Below are positions 12,001 through 24,302 of a stretch of DNA of 64,000 bases, one piece after another. Below the pieces are notes generated by a model that saw only the letters and a list, made by a program, of their open reading frames with translations, made no database searches and was not told the origin of the DNA. The stretch lies in assembly GCA_023055505.1 (NCBI GenBank), contig JALIRH010000007.1:12217773-12281772 (forward strand). The letters are read 5' to 3'. This DNA comes from Callipepla californica brunnescens. Its lineage: Eukaryota > Chordata > Aves > Galliformes > Odontophoridae. The translations under genes and the position numbers were made by a program. Every line of letters starts with the position of its first letter. Positions within the stretch are counted from its first letter, which is position 1.

Positions 12001-14113
12001 CTTCAAAAGGATCCACATCAAGTGAATTGACATCTCTGACTCTTAGAGCTATACATAACATAGTGACATTAAGATTCAGAGAATGAATATTGAACTTCCT
12101 ACAGCATCCCTTATACAGAATATATGGTGGATGAAATAATTTAAAAAGGATTTGACAGATCCCTTTCATGGTTTTAAGTGGAATTTCTCTTGCATGTGAT
12201 GTATTTAATTTGTAGGGCAGTTTATTATATTAGACAATTTTGATGATTTTCATTTAAAAGAGTGGTAAGGACAGAACAGTTTCAGGGAGTACAGCTAAAG
12301 TTTTCATATGTAAGACTCACTCAGCCAAAGAATAGCAGTAACCTGGGGATTTGCCAACTGCAGAGATTTGACAGCACTGCATCCATGCCAGTTCAGAAAT
12401 GAAAATCTCCAGCTTAGCAAAAATACAGTGAAAACGAACCAAAAAGGTTGTCAGGATCTCCAGAGATTGCAGTACTAGAATTAAAAGGAAAAACAGATCC
12501 TACCTGTAATTAGAGGACAGAATCTAGAGACACATGAGTCATTTCAGACATAAGAACTTCTCTTCTTAACTTCTTCCATTGCTAACACTGCAGAGCTACA
12601 GCAAATACAAAGGGCTAACCACTACATTCCCTGTTTATGACATGAAGCCAGAAACAAAAATTTTTGCCCACTTTACTACACTGTGAAAATGCAAATAGAC
12701 GAATGCACTTAGGAAGAAAAAGAAACTAATATCCAAATTCCGCTTTTGGAGAAGTGGGCTTTTGAACTTTATTTTTTCTAACTAACTTTCGGTCCTATAT
12801 TTAATTAAAATTGAAGAATTATGGTGCAGTTGATGTATATATTTAATTTTATATGTTAGATTTTGATGGAATAATGAGAGATATGAATAGAAAGCAGATA
12901 TAACACACCAATTATAGAAGAGTGATTGTTCCTCTTCCTTTCCTCATCTTCGTACAGCATCAAAACCCCAAATATCTGTTACTTTACGTGTGCTAGGGAC
13001 TCTGCAGAAGATACTGTCAGCTTGATTCTTTGACATTTAAATGAGTAGGCCAAAAGCAGACTTCAGTGATTTTTTTGCTCTGGCTCTAGACTTGACAATA
13101 AGAGATCAAAGAAGTTATAGAAGTGTGAAATGAAGGAGGTGGAGGGGAAAAAGCAAAGGAAAGTCATGAGTATTGAATATTCAGTCATCAAGCATGATTA
13201 ATATAAGTGATTTAAGGGCAAAATCTACAAAATAATAAAGCGTTGACTGTCTTCCTGATATGGCTGTTATTAAACATGAATCAATAGTTGAAAACACACT
13301 CAGATCAGTCAAAACTTTGCAAGTAATAATAGAGTGTAAGGTTGATTATAGCAACACATTTAGACTGAATAAGACTTCAAATACATTCCTTTTTGGCTAC
13401 TCATAAAAAAAGATCAAAAGAGCAACCCGACAAGAACTGATAGCTAAATGTTAATATTACACTCAATTTATATGTAGGAAGGTCAACATTATTTTAAAGT
13501 TCCTTATTAGTGATATAATTTATCCAGAGCAGTACAAAACTATTTATGTGGAGAAGTGAAAGGACAGTAGGTAACCTAACTGTACTTTAATAAATACAAA
13601 AGGAAAGCTGAACAGGGAATATGTCTGGAGTGTACCAAAGGAAACCATGAAGACCATGACAGATCATATCAAGCCTTTGAGGGATAAGAGACCAACTAAA
13701 AACAAAAAAAACCCAACTGGAAATTAAAGATGAAAAAACAACTTCCATTTTGTTTCCTATCTTGCTTTCCTGTCAAGTTATTTAATTCTATGAATGCAAT
13801 TTTCTTGCAGCTAAATGATTTTGAAATTAACTTTGTTTTAATTTATAATTTTATTTTCATACAGAAATAACAGCTGCATCACACTAATATGTAAATAGCC
13901 TTTGTAAGCCAAATTATTGTTAATATACGCATATATTAATATTATATATTAAAATTTTTTTACCACTGCTGGTACTGAAGGGTTGTTTTCATTGTTGTTG
14001 CTTTCCTTTATATTTTTTGTTTGTTTTTGTTTTCCTCATTGCTGCTTTCAAAAGATCTATTAATCCATTTTGATGGCCATGCTGCTTACTTGAGATAATT
14101 CTCTAAAGCATTC
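9018..14113. other. unique A/T-rich DNA, no gene seen
   Basis: About 5 kb with no recognised transposon. It contains a 25-bp tandem duplication at 9220-9266 and very A/T-rich stretches near 10540-10610 and 13915-13965. The longest open frame, 9944-10393 on the minus strand (149 codons), has no recognisable domain, no splice context and no homology I can name, so I do not call it. Confidence 0.6.
9220..9266. repeat. two-copy tandem duplication carrying TTAGGGTTAG
   Basis: Copy 1 (9220-9244) and copy 2 (9245-9266) share TTAGGGTTAGAATT-CAGAA with a one-base indel. Each starts with a telomere-like hexamer and a half. A third TAGGGTTAGG occurs near 9414. The local array is short and is not a true telomeric repeat. 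Confidence 0.75.
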
Positions 14114-14246
14114 CAAGGATTTCAAGAAATCCATAGTTGTGGCATTGAGTGACATGCTTTAGTGAGTACGGTGGTGATGGGTTGATGGCTGGACTGGCAC
14201 ATCCTAGTAGTCTTTAGCAATTTTAATGATTTTATGCTTCTATGAA
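14114..14246 (+). mobile_element. CR1 LINE, short 3'-tail fragment
   Basis: Decayed match to the tail seen at 24.30-24.55 kb: GACATGCTTTAGTGAG, TGGTGATGGGTTGATGGCTG, then TTTTAATGATTTTATGCTTC in place of the usual octamers. It is older than the 24.5 kb copy. Confidence 0.72.
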
Positions 14247-14862
14247 ATCAGTACTTTTATTTTTAAATGCAAATTGATATCTGATTAACTTACATGGGAG
14301 CAAAGACTAGCATGAAACACCTATTCTATTTTGCTGACACATCATAATCTCAGTCTCCTACTACAAGAAATGAAGCTGTTTGCTCTTAGAAAATGTTTGT
14401 ATACATAGATAACCTAATGGGTAAGAGTGCTGTATCCCTCTCACCCTCATGCATACCTGAGACAATTATAAAGCAGAAACTTTGTAACATTTTAATAGGG
14501 TACTAAAAGTAGAGGCATTTTTGAAAATTTACTCCCACTAGTATACGTGTTAATAACATGAAAAATAGGCAAGCAGTGTAGAAGGAGTGTGAGTGTTTCT
14601 GGAATACTGATCTGCACTAATGTTGTTGTATAAGTGTGCTACATGAAGAATAGCCAAGTAATGTGGTATATTATTCACCTCTACACCTCCTTCAAGGTAT
14701 TTTGGTTTTTGATTATAGAACTAGAATATCTGACTCTAGTGCTAATGTGATTAACATCTCCTTCTATGTACTTGTGGAAAACAGAAGAGAGCTGTCCTGA
14801 AATATTTACCAATAACATACCACTATTCAATACAGATTACTGAAAAGGTGAATAATTCAACA
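14247..14862. other. unique DNA, nothing recognised
   Basis: A/T-rich sequence between a CR1 tail and a mariner copy, with no open frame or repeat recognised. Confidence 0.6.
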
Positions 14863-15423
14863 TATGTAGGTTACTCTGAATACAATGCCTCCTATTTATT
14901 TCCATGGAAACAAAAAAAGATGCAAATAGTACAGTAACACTATTAGATAGAGAAAATTGACAGCTACAAAACATTATTTTTCAACATAACTACCACAACT
15001 AGCTGAGCATTTTTTGACACTAATTAACAAAAGCCTGCATGCCATGGTTGTAAAAATCTGCCCCAGCAGAGGTAACCCTCTGTTGCTGTTGCCACTGCTG
15101 AAATGCACCACTCACTGCCCCACTGTGCTCACATTCACTCTTTGGCCTCCAGAAATGATCAGTAAATGTCAGTGAATGATATTTGCTGCTTTTTTTTCCC
15201 CACAAATTGGAATTCAGCTCCACACCTTTGCTTGATACACTCTTCCACGTCGGACACCATTCTGTTATAGTGCCCTTCTGCTGCCATCTGTAACATGGCA
15301 AGAAAATGTAAAGGAAAACTGGTTGAAAGTTCACTCTTTACTACCATGCCACCAACATCTGCCTCTAACTTTGTGGGCCAACATAAAATAAGAGGAGTCA
15401 TTGCTTTTAGAGCAGTCACTGTA
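14863..15423 (-). mobile_element. mariner (Galluhop-like) MITE, copy B, both ends present
   Basis: About 561 bp, reversed relative to copies A and C. Both terminal inverted repeats can be seen: TATGTAGGTTACTCTGAATA...CCTCCTATTT at the low-coordinate end and AAATAAGAGGAGTCATTGCT...CACTGTA at the high end. Each terminates in TA, as expected of a mariner TA insertion. The sequence between is the same internally deleted form as copy C, joining the transposase start to the 3' end. Mismatches between the two ends show it is not recent. Confidence 0.85.
15060..15264 (-). pseudogene. mariner transposase N-terminal remnant (broken)
   Basis: The minus-strand frame contains MVSDVEECIKQRCGAEFQF, equivalent to the MEVHMKQRCGAEF of copy A. 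It is then frameshifted; the adjacent frame carries CEHSGAVSGAFQQW, a shifted reading of the next part of the DNA-binding domain. No catalytic domain follows. The boundaries are approximate. Confidence 0.55.
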
Positions 15424-17340
15424 TGTCAATGCCCTATGCAATTCATGGCTGGACTGGGGAGGTATAAATTGTAAATCTGAAAATAGACTTAAAATATTTA
15501 TAGTTTGCATTGTAATGCCCTGTCTGTCTCCACTTCCATAAACTCACAAAGGGATGAAACTGTTCTTGTGTCAGTTTATTATGGCTGAGGAACATCAGCC
15601 TCCCCTGAGTAAAGCAGCAGAGACAGGCACAAGTTATTGGTGAGCAGTATCTCTTCCATTGGCTGTAAGAGTGAGAAGGGATTTTTGGCATGGATAAATA
15701 CCAAAAGAGAATATGCCTCATTCATGACTGAATCTGTCTCCCTACTTAAAGTGCACGGGGAAAACTTAAAAGCTAATGTGATGAGATGAAGCAGGTTACT
15801 AATGCTGTGTCAAGGAATCAGATACTTAGGCTTAATGAGACATTGTCAAATAAAGCTTGGATTAAAAAAAAATTATTATTTTTTTTCTTTTTATGGCAAG
15901 TTGATGCCTTCAGAACATTAAAATCTGAACTTTTTGGTCTGCATTTTTGGGATATTCTAACTACCGTGTCTAGATCCATGTCACACTGAAAGTCTTCTGT
16001 GACCAAAGATCTTTCACAGACGGATGAGTGAATTACCTATAGTCTATCTTTGGAAGTTATCCAAGTGAGCATAGGCAGTATTTCTCTGAGATGGATCTTT
16101 TCTCTTGCAAAAAGGCAAGAAGTCAATGCTTTGCTAGTTCAAAATGTGGAGCTGGGTCACTGGTTATTGACAGGTAAAAAAGAAGGATATAAAATTCACT
16201 AGGCAGCATGCTTCTGCTTTGGTTCCTAATTAATCAAGAGATAAAAGCACCTTGAATGATTGTTCAAGTAAGTCAGACCATGGATAAAAGTGATTCCAAG
16301 TCTTAAAAGGATTAAATGAGCTGTGCGCTGGTAAAGCAAAATTATATAGCCTCAGCCAAGAGTTATACCCTTGCAGTTGCTTGGTAGCTAGGAGATATAT
16401 GTCATGTTGCTGCCACCAAATTTAACCCACTGGATATAAATCAAACAGGAATTTTCTGATAATGACTAAAAATCTCAGAAAATCCATGAAACTGCATAGG
16501 AGCCAAGAGAGGTGCGTGACTTTACATCACAATAGAGTGCAGGCATAAGTGTTTCTAAGGAAGGAAAGGAAGATGGCCCGACTAGAAAAAGGATGGAATA
16601 ACATCCTTTTCCCAGGCTCCTGACAGAAATCAGCCTGAAGGTAAGTGCACTGTCTAGTACCCACCTATTTTGGCTCAGTTCTCACTGGGTAATCAAACCA
16701 AGCAGGCTGAAACTCCATGAGAGGTGGTGCTGTGGGAATGGCTTCTCAGCTCTTCGTAAACAGCTCAATATCCAGAGCTTACAGGTAAGCTAAAACTTGT
16801 TTCTTTCTTCATGTCTTGGTGTTGTTTTTGTTTGCTTTGTTTGTTTGTTTTCTTTTTCTCTTGTTGTATCTTCCCATCATTTCAACTCAAAATTTTTTCA
16901 AAGGAGACAAAAATTGACCGTGGAAGTGAGATGTACTGTACAATGAGCAACAAGCTATCACTCACTGAATTCCTTGTTTGCAGTTCTACAAAGTCTTTAA
17001 CTAGAACCTCTCAAAGCTTTTTTTCCATGGCATGTTTATAAAGAGACACAATAGCCCTCTGCGGCAGCTACATTATTAACACTGTTTTAAATCTTCATAA
17101 AGACAAATAAAATGCAGTCTGTATTCTATATATTGAAGTATCAACATGGTGCTCCACTGACAGCTAACTGGAATCTAGATGCTTATCTAGAAATGTAATG
17201 CAGGGTTCTTCATAACCTAGATAAATGGAAATCAGTCATTGAAGCTAATTTTATTTGTCATGTTCGCTCTGTATTCAAGGAAGACACATTTCCAAAGGAT
17301 TAGTTCCTCCAATTTTGAGGTAGGTGTTCAGTATCTTTGG
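15424..17340. other. unique DNA with two splice-donor-like sites
   Basis: No protein-coding gene recognised. Strong donor consensus sites occur at GAAG|GTAAGT (GT at 16641) and ACAG|GTAAGC (GT at 16785), in a somewhat more G/C-rich stretch around 16560-16790. No matching acceptor and open exon can be paired with them by eye. A T/TTTG-rich tract lies at 16823-16865. Confidence 0.5.
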
Positions 17341-17432
17341 GTGACTTTGGGTGGTCCTGTGTGGAGCCAGAAGTTGGATTCCATGAATCTTATGGGTCCG
17401 GTTCCAACTCAGGACATTCCAGGATACCATAA
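17341..17432 (+). mobile_element. CR1-type 3'-tail fragment, decayed
   Basis: Matches the pattern of one avian CR1 tail: GTGGTCCTGTGTGGAGCCAG, then AGTTGGATTCCATGAATCTT, ATGGGTCC, TTCCAACTCAGGACATTCC, in place of the usual CCAACTCAGGATATTCTATG. The octamer end has eroded. The subfamily is uncertain. Confidence 0.65.
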
Positions 17433-18669
17433 TTTAAAGGGTGACACCCCAGGAGACTTAAAATCTCTTCACCTTCACCAAAGATGAAACCCTAGACACT
17501 CAGCTTATATTTGGTGGGCATGAAAGTTTATCTGATGCAGATTCAATTCTGATAAATGTGGGTCAATGTCTTTATGATGCACCTCCCCAAAGTCTTGGAA
17601 TAAATAGCATAATACAAAACTTCAGACAGCATTTTGCTCACTGATTTTCAGCTTTTTGTGGTGATATCTCACAGCTCTCTGTGCTTCCCCTGGAAAATGG
17701 GTACAAGAGCAATCCGAAAACCCAGCCCCTCAGGAGGCCAACTTTATAAAAAACAGAGTAGTTTCCAGACCAAGTACTGACAGTAGTAAGGCTGACTGAA
17801 ACAACAGATCAGTGTGCTACAACCTGGATATTTATTAGCACAGGTATTGGCACCTCTACCCACATGAAATTAGTTCTGGATAAAAGCCATGCAAATCATT
17901 AAACAAAAAAGTAGCAGATGAAATGAAAAGTTGCATGGGATTGAGTTGATAAATTCTGCTATCTCACTGTTGTAAGGTTACAATTCTTACTAACCTTATA
18001 AGACAATGGAGGAATAAGACATAAGTGGTGATTCAGAGATTGCCTCAGCTGAATCAATCAAATAACATACATTATTTATTACAGCTCTTGATTTGGGAAA
18101 ACGTATTGCTCAGCTCATGTTCCCTTCTCTATTCTTTGTATTTCGTTCTCAATTTCTTCAATACACTATATACATTTAGATGCAGTTTCAGTATATTTCA
18201 TTTAGGTTGTTTGTTTCATCATGCTGGAGCACTTCAAAATTTGAAGATAGAATACAGAAATTTTGAGCCACATTGCAACTAGCTCTTATACATGCTGATC
18301 TAGACCTTCTGCCTGAGCAAACCTCTTCCCAGATGCAGTTCATGCAATCTTCTGATTGAAAAGAATAATATACACAAATACCACCTGGAAATAAAAGTGG
18401 CCAGAAGGAGGAAATGTTGGATGGTGCTTTGTTTGACATCGAGTGAGCGCTTCCTCAGAAGGAGGCACATGAACAATTCTCTTTCCTGTATACAGGTATC
18501 ATTTCCTTATAAACTGGTCACTAGAAAAAACCTTCACACATATGTATGCATGTACATGCGAATGCATGCACCTACTCCTCATCAGAATTTTAAATGAGAG
18601 AACTATGTAATCACTAGATAATATTACATTAAGGTCTGCTATCTTTGATGTGTAACAGCAATACACAAC
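17433..18669. other. unique DNA, no gene seen
   Basis: Only short unrelated open frames and no repeat recognised. Confidence 0.55.
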
Positions 18670-18860
18670 AGTTCAGGAAAAGAGCTTTCATTTGCTCTTG
18701 AAGCAAACAGAGAGATTTTAGAGAGGTGAAATGTAATTACCTCTTACCAGCTGGATAACAATGCTTTCATTAATTTTGTTTGAATATTACCTTTTATTAC
18801 AATACCTCTGCAGACTTTCATGGGTGTGAATGTCTAAATTTCCCACTGTTTGGAAAACAT
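18670..18860. promoter_or_regulatory. candidate conserved non-coding element
   Basis: Dense developmental-factor-like motifs: TAATTAC at 18734-18740, the E-box CAGCTG at 18749-18754, SOX-like AACAAT at 18758-18763, and a second homeodomain core TTAAT at 18770. Frames are closed and no repeat is present. It lies in a block free of recognised transposons. Function is inferred from motifs alone. Confidence 0.33.
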
Positions 18861-19719
18861 AATTTATAACCTTTTAAGGTTAACCTAAACTGAAATGAGC
18901 AGTACTCATAAGATTATACTGACAGATTTGGATGGGTTTGAGTCTTTCAGCACCAAATACATGAGTCAGTTCTATTGGCTAAGAAGTATTTTCAGTGCTG
19001 GTTGAGAGACAACCAGCAGCAATGAATATTCATGGTGTTATATGCTCATATAAATGCCCTCTTCAAGTGGCTTCTCTGACAGGATTTGAACATTCATTTG
19101 AGTATTTCCTGCTGCATATCCCTTTGAACTACATGAACAGCCATTTCTAATTTACTATGTTAACTGAAATAACAGCAATAGCAATAACAAACAAACAAAC
19201 AAACAACAACAGGAACAAAAAGAAAACAAAACCAAGAAGACCAGACAAATTCCTTGGAGAAATGAACTTCTGGGATCCCTGAGGGAATTATTTGTTGCAT
19301 TTGGAGTATGTCTTTGTCGAACTAGGGTCTGTTACATGCACAGTACTTAAGCCAGACTTCAAGAGGGATACATTTTCTTTTTTTTTTTTTTTCCATCTGT
19401 ATAACTAACCAAAAATGCATGCAAGCTTTTAAAATAAATACACCTCTCAGAGAGCTGCAACTGCCTGGCTACGAATTCTCTCTGCTGTGAATTTTGCTTT
19501 CCTTGTCGAGATTTAGAGGGAAAATGTTCATTTATGTTGCTAGGATTTACATGTCTAAAATGCTTGTTGACACGTATAAATTGTAAACTGACAAAAACTA
19601 AACTCAGAGACGAGGTTCTACACCACAGGATTAAAATCACAGGGCAAGTCTGAATAGAAAGCAATTGACACATTTTTGGGCCAGCTGTCTGTAAATTGCC
19701 CCTTCTGTGCTAAGGTACT
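18861..19719. other. unique DNA with a (CAAA)n microsatellite
   Basis: No gene recognised. The simple repeat (CAAA)n/(CAACAA) lies at 19187-19213 and a T tract at about 19378-19392. Confidence 0.55.
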
Positions 19720-20000
19720 GTGTGGTCTCTGCTTCACTGCGTCATGTGGCAGCCATGATACAAAGGCAAAGCTGAAAGCCAATATTCAAATGAGGCCCGA
19801 AGCAGAAATACTATTTTTCTCCATTAGAGGGTGGTCCCTCCTCATCATGGTTGAATTCCACTGGCAGCAGGAGAAGACCTGCAATGCAGTCAGCTGCGTC
19901 GTAGATGACACTTGAATCAGGAGATGTCTGCGTCCGTCCTTTGCATGCCTTACACTGCCTTTTGAACGTGGCAGTTAAAGAAAATAAATGTACGTGGCCA
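19720..20000. promoter_or_regulatory. candidate regulatory segment with local CpGs
   Basis: This stretch holds several CpGs (GCGTCGTAGATG, GCGTCCGTCC, TACGTGG) in otherwise CpG-poor DNA. It also has CATGTGGC, the SOX/TCF-like ATACAAAGG and a CCAATATTCAAATGAGG run. A 79-codon plus-strand frame overlaps it but resembles no known protein. A CNE or a non-coding exon are both possible. Confidence 0.28.
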
Positions 20001-21439
20001 CAGGCCAACTATGTACACACATAAAAGCAGTACCAGTTTTCATGCACATATTATTCATTCAAACAAACGAAGGCACCTGCACATGCACATATGTATACCA
20101 ATAAGGCAGCCTAAGGACATTTACAGCTTTCCAGCAGTAGCTGTAATGACAGGAACTGAATTTACCACTGAACTATTATTCTTCTGTCAATAACACCTAC
20201 TGAATTTCAGCCATGCTAATGAACATTACATGCTTTTTAAAAAAATTCAGCATACACTTATGAGTGCACACGAGTATTAGAAATAAAAGTATTGCAAATA
20301 AAGCACTTAGATTAAGATAGGCTTGTGATTAGGAATTTATAAGCCAGAGAATGCCAAAATGCTACTTGCCAGGCAAACCTTCCTGCACTCTCATGTGACT
20401 GCGAACAATATGAAAAGCCTTTCACAACGTGATTTTCTTGCTTATTGCAATATTCTAATTCCATGTGGGCAACCCTATTCATTCAGTATGTTTTCAAGAT
20501 TACATGTACATGGGGTAGCATTCGTTATTCATTTTTACAGCTCGAAGTTAATAATAAGAAAGAAATTCAATAGAATTTCCTACTGTTCAGCATACTGTGG
20601 AATAAGAATTGCAGTGAAATGTAGGAAAGAATTGCTGCTGGCATAATAAAACCACTTACACTTTGTATTTCATTAGCTTAATAGTAGTGAACTGTCTCAT
20701 TCACAGCATTGCCTCTTACAAATCGTACATGACACGTAAACACCCACAGAAAAGACCTTTGAAGATTTTTTAAAGTTAAAAAACAACAACAACAAAAAAA
20801 AACATAACGATTCAGAATCCTCTTAATTAAAAGCCAAAACAGAGAAGTGTGATATCAAAAGAAGTTCAGCACTTCTTCAGAACTGAGCACCCATGAAAGC
20901 AGACTGTTATAAACAGATGAAGATGGAACTGCAGGACAAAAATGCTCCTGTTTTAAATGGACCTTGCTCCACTAGAGGCACTTAAAAACAACTGAAGGTC
21001 CAGTCCTTCGACACATACTACACCTACAAAGGCATTTATTTCAACTACAGTAATCTGGGATGGAACCACTGAAATATCAAAAAGCTTCATGTCGCGCATG
21101 TGCTTAAATACTTCTGATTGGAAAGGTAGCATTTATCTTTCCCCAGAAACAAACTTCCCAGCAGTCAAACAAATCTGTTTTCTAAATACTGTTTTTATTG
21201 TCTCATCTATGTCATTTGATTGCAAGTCCTAGAAGTATCTCTCCTATGTGCAAGGTTTTTTCATAAGGTTGTTGTAATAGCCTTACATACATACAGAGAA
21301 TCAAATATCAAAGGTTTTGTTGGGTTTAAAAATACCTATTTGAAAAAGGCATCTACAGCAAATAAACATTTCTTTTATTGCTCTCTCTTTATTATTCTCC
21401 TTCTTAATAATAAAATAGAGAATTGCATATGAAATCTTT
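20001..21439. other. unique DNA, no repeat recognised
   Basis: A/T-rich sequence with only short open frames. Parts, such as 20150-20330, have a texture similar to neighbouring CNE candidates, but I cannot separate them from background. Confidence 0.5.
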
Positions 21440-21640
21440 TCCTGTTCACTCACAGCCAAGTAAACAAGAGATACGCGCTCTCATTAATAATTCTGTATGG
21501 TCAGAGGCTGAGAACTAAAGCAATCCTTTCAGGGTGGTTATTCAGCTTCAGATTTCAAAGATGCACTGCTTATGGGAGAGCTATCCATCAGCTCCCTCTG
21601 ACTGTGAACCTCAAAACTAACAAGGCTGCACTTTAGAAAC
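21440..21640. promoter_or_regulatory. candidate conserved non-coding element (weak)
   Basis: CATTAATAATTC near 21480 supplies homeodomain cores. It is followed by 150 bp of evenly mixed, repeat-free sequence with closed frames. It lies near the stronger candidate at 21.96-22.33 kb. Confidence 0.25.
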
Positions 21641-21959
21641 AGCGCATGAGGATTTCCTTGTAGATGGTATAAGATGCAATAATTTGTGAAAGATGTAGAT
21701 CCACAAAGTACATGCTACACAACAATTTATTCAGTGGAAGTGTAAAGCAGTGAACTTATTAGAATACGTCCATTCTTAACCAGCAAAAGATTCAGACAGC
21801 TGCTGTACGGACAAAGCTTAATATTCCTTCATTCCCCATGCAAGCCTATTTTTCAAGCCCACAATGTCCCCACTCCACTGAGTTACATTTAAAACTACCT
21901 GGAGAGCTTTTTCACGCAGAGCTTGTGTTACTCATTCTACATATGGTGTGAAGTTCACA

Positions 21960-22330
21960 GATGAGAAATGTGAGTGCCTAAAATAAATACTACATGAACC
22001 CTGAGATGTGTGAGGGCCCTTGGGAGTTCAGCAAATGAAATGCCTATCAGTCTCTGACACAGCAGACGCTCCCTACAATTGGCAGCTTCATGCTTCATTA
22101 TGCATGGATCAGATATATAGGTATGGCCCCAGGCAAACTCCCTGGTTTAATGGAGAGGTGCATGCTGGGGAAAGGCAAATGTCATTTGCCCATGAATTTG
22201 AAAGATGAGGGGAAAGGGGGAATGGAGTTGATTAATCAAATGTATGAGGGGTTTATTTTGTACCATTTACCCTAGAGTTACCACACTGAGAGTTATTTCC
22301 AGCATTATATGCATTTCACCTTTTATGTTT
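21960..22330. promoter_or_regulatory. candidate conserved non-coding element (best in window)
   Basis: About 370 bp of repeat-free DNA with palindromic and octamer-like words. These include ATTATGCATGG near 22098, GGCAAATGTCATTTGCCCATG at 22175-22195 (an imperfect inverted repeat around GGCAAATG/CATTTGCC), GTTGATTAATCAAATG at 22228-22243 (a perfect TTGATTAATCAA homeodomain palindrome) and TTTATTTTGTACC. Overlapping frames of 61-62 codons have no domain. This fits a homeodomain/POU-type enhancer. The assignment is inference until cross-species alignment is done. Confidence 0.45.
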
Positions 22331-24094
22331 TGTGGATTTGACAGTGTTTAAAAATGCAATTATTCTTGTCCACCCAGCTGAACATATTCACAGTAAATAA
22401 TAAACAGCTAGGTTACTACCTACAGGAAAATAAATAAATAAAAATTGTGCTGCCTTTTATAAACCTTGGAATAGGTCCTATGTTTAAAGAGGAGAGCAGA
22501 TAGGCTCACTGAAATTGTGCAGAATCTGTTCAACAAATTGTGCTGCCTTAATGACAAAAATGAAAGTTATTGCTGAGACTAAGCTACTGCATGATAATCA
22601 TCATGGGCATTCCTTGTACCAGGAAGAAAACACGGCACTAGTAACATGACAGTTTGTTTCACGTGAGTGTAGTTCTAATTAAAAGAAACTGTGAATACAT
22701 CTGATCTATCCCGACCTACAATTGAACGAGGTGAAAGGGAGGAGAAGGAAAGTAAATAGAGGAGAAAATTGTTACCAAAAATCTCCTAAGAAAGCAAAGA
22801 AGTCAAACATTTACGGGAAAGGAAACTGCATTTCGTACTTCCTGGTCAAATTATGACCCTGGGGGATCAACTGAGAAAAAGTGCTACTGAGTATCTGTGT
22901 CTTAATGAAAGCCCTTCTTCCCACCCACAACATTTTCATTCTGAGATTTCAATCACAATATATTCTGTTGTTTAAACTTTAAAACATCATTGTGAATACT
23001 TTTTTCTCACATATCAACAATAATCATTGTAGATTTTCCTTGGAACACTCATATATAAATGTGTGTCTGCATGCACAAGCAAATCTTTTTATAGCAAGCA
23101 GCCTGCAGAGGAACGATATGGAATTGTTTTGAGCCTAAAACATGGATGAAAATAAAATAAACCAAGTCTATATAACTGTGACACTTAAGAAGATAAGCTT
23201 TCAGCAGCTGTAAAAAATAGAGTGACGGAGTAAGAAAAGGAAAAAGAATGCCACTAATGTCTCTCAATGCTCTTTCCATGTGTTCAGACAAGTTATGGTT
23301 AGGAATGTAAAACTTGAATTTAAAGAAAGTGCATCTGGTGGAGATTAAAAAGGATAAAGGGAAGAAAATCAGTTTGATGTACACTTCAAAATGCTGCTCA
23401 TAATATAGTTTGTACTATTACTTGAAAAGAGAGTATCACTACCCTTTTATGTCTAGTTTTAAATCCTATGCTTTTAAAGTATCTTTTATTTGCTCTTATT
23501 TGAGGTGAATTGCCTCACTTCAAACCTTATATCTAGTTTGAGGATTTTGACTTCAGAGTGGCTTCCTTTGAATAATCTTCTGAAGTTAAATTTTATCCCC
23601 TATTTTACCAGTTCTCAGGTTTTCCTGGGTAGTCGTGAATACGTGATCTTCTGCAGTGAGAATCACCTGCATTTTCAGGAATGCACGCTTCATACTGAAG
23701 CTGTCACTGTGTTATGGCAGGGTCAGGAGAGAGGTATTTTCTCAACTTCGGCAAATTATAAACATGAATATAGTCACAGTGGGTCATGTAAACACAAATT
23801 CCAGTTTATGGCTGTTTTCATATACCACACCATCCATTTGCTTCTATTGTAAACAAATAATAATGATGTTTTTGATCATTTTTAGAGCATGTTAGAATGC
23901 AGAAAGTAAATTTCAGTGACTAATTATGAACCCATAACCAGTTTGGGTATTTGTCTTTTCATAAACTGCTTAGAATTTTTATTCACAAGAAAGAATAAAA
24001 AATATGAACTTCTGCTAGCACATCAGTGAGTGAAGAACATGGAACTTAATTCAAGGGGCCAGAAACTGTAACCTTGGCTACTCTATTGGGATCC
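22331..24094. other. unique DNA, possible further CNE at 22540-22720
   Basis: No transposon recognised. The sub-segment 22540-22720 has GCATGATAATCATCATG, the E-box CACGTG near 22660 and CTAATTAAAAG at about 22675, so it may be another regulatory element. The remainder shows nothing. Confidence 0.45.
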
Positions 24095-24221
24095 CAAGAC
24101 CAGGTTTGATGGGGCCTTGGATAACCCGATCTAGTGGGTGGACCCCTGTCCATGGCAGAGGGGTTGAAACTGGAAGGCACTTAAGGTCCCTTTCAACCAA
24201 AGTTATTCTTTGATTCATTGA
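24095..24221 (+). mobile_element. CR1 LINE, 3'-tail fragment
   Basis: GGGGCCTTGGATAACC, GATCTAGTGGGTGG, CCATGGCAGAGGGGTTGAAAC and TTAAGGTCCCTTTCAACC are the standard tail of one CR1 group, here ending in TTATTCTTTGATTCATTGATG. Only 80 bp separate it from the next CR1, which belongs to a different subfamily. Confidence 0.85.
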
Positions 24222-24302
24222 TGCATGAAATGTATGCAATAAAATCTGAACTTCTCTTGGACTCAAGTGGACCATAGATACTCTACAATTTTCCTAAAAT
24301 TA

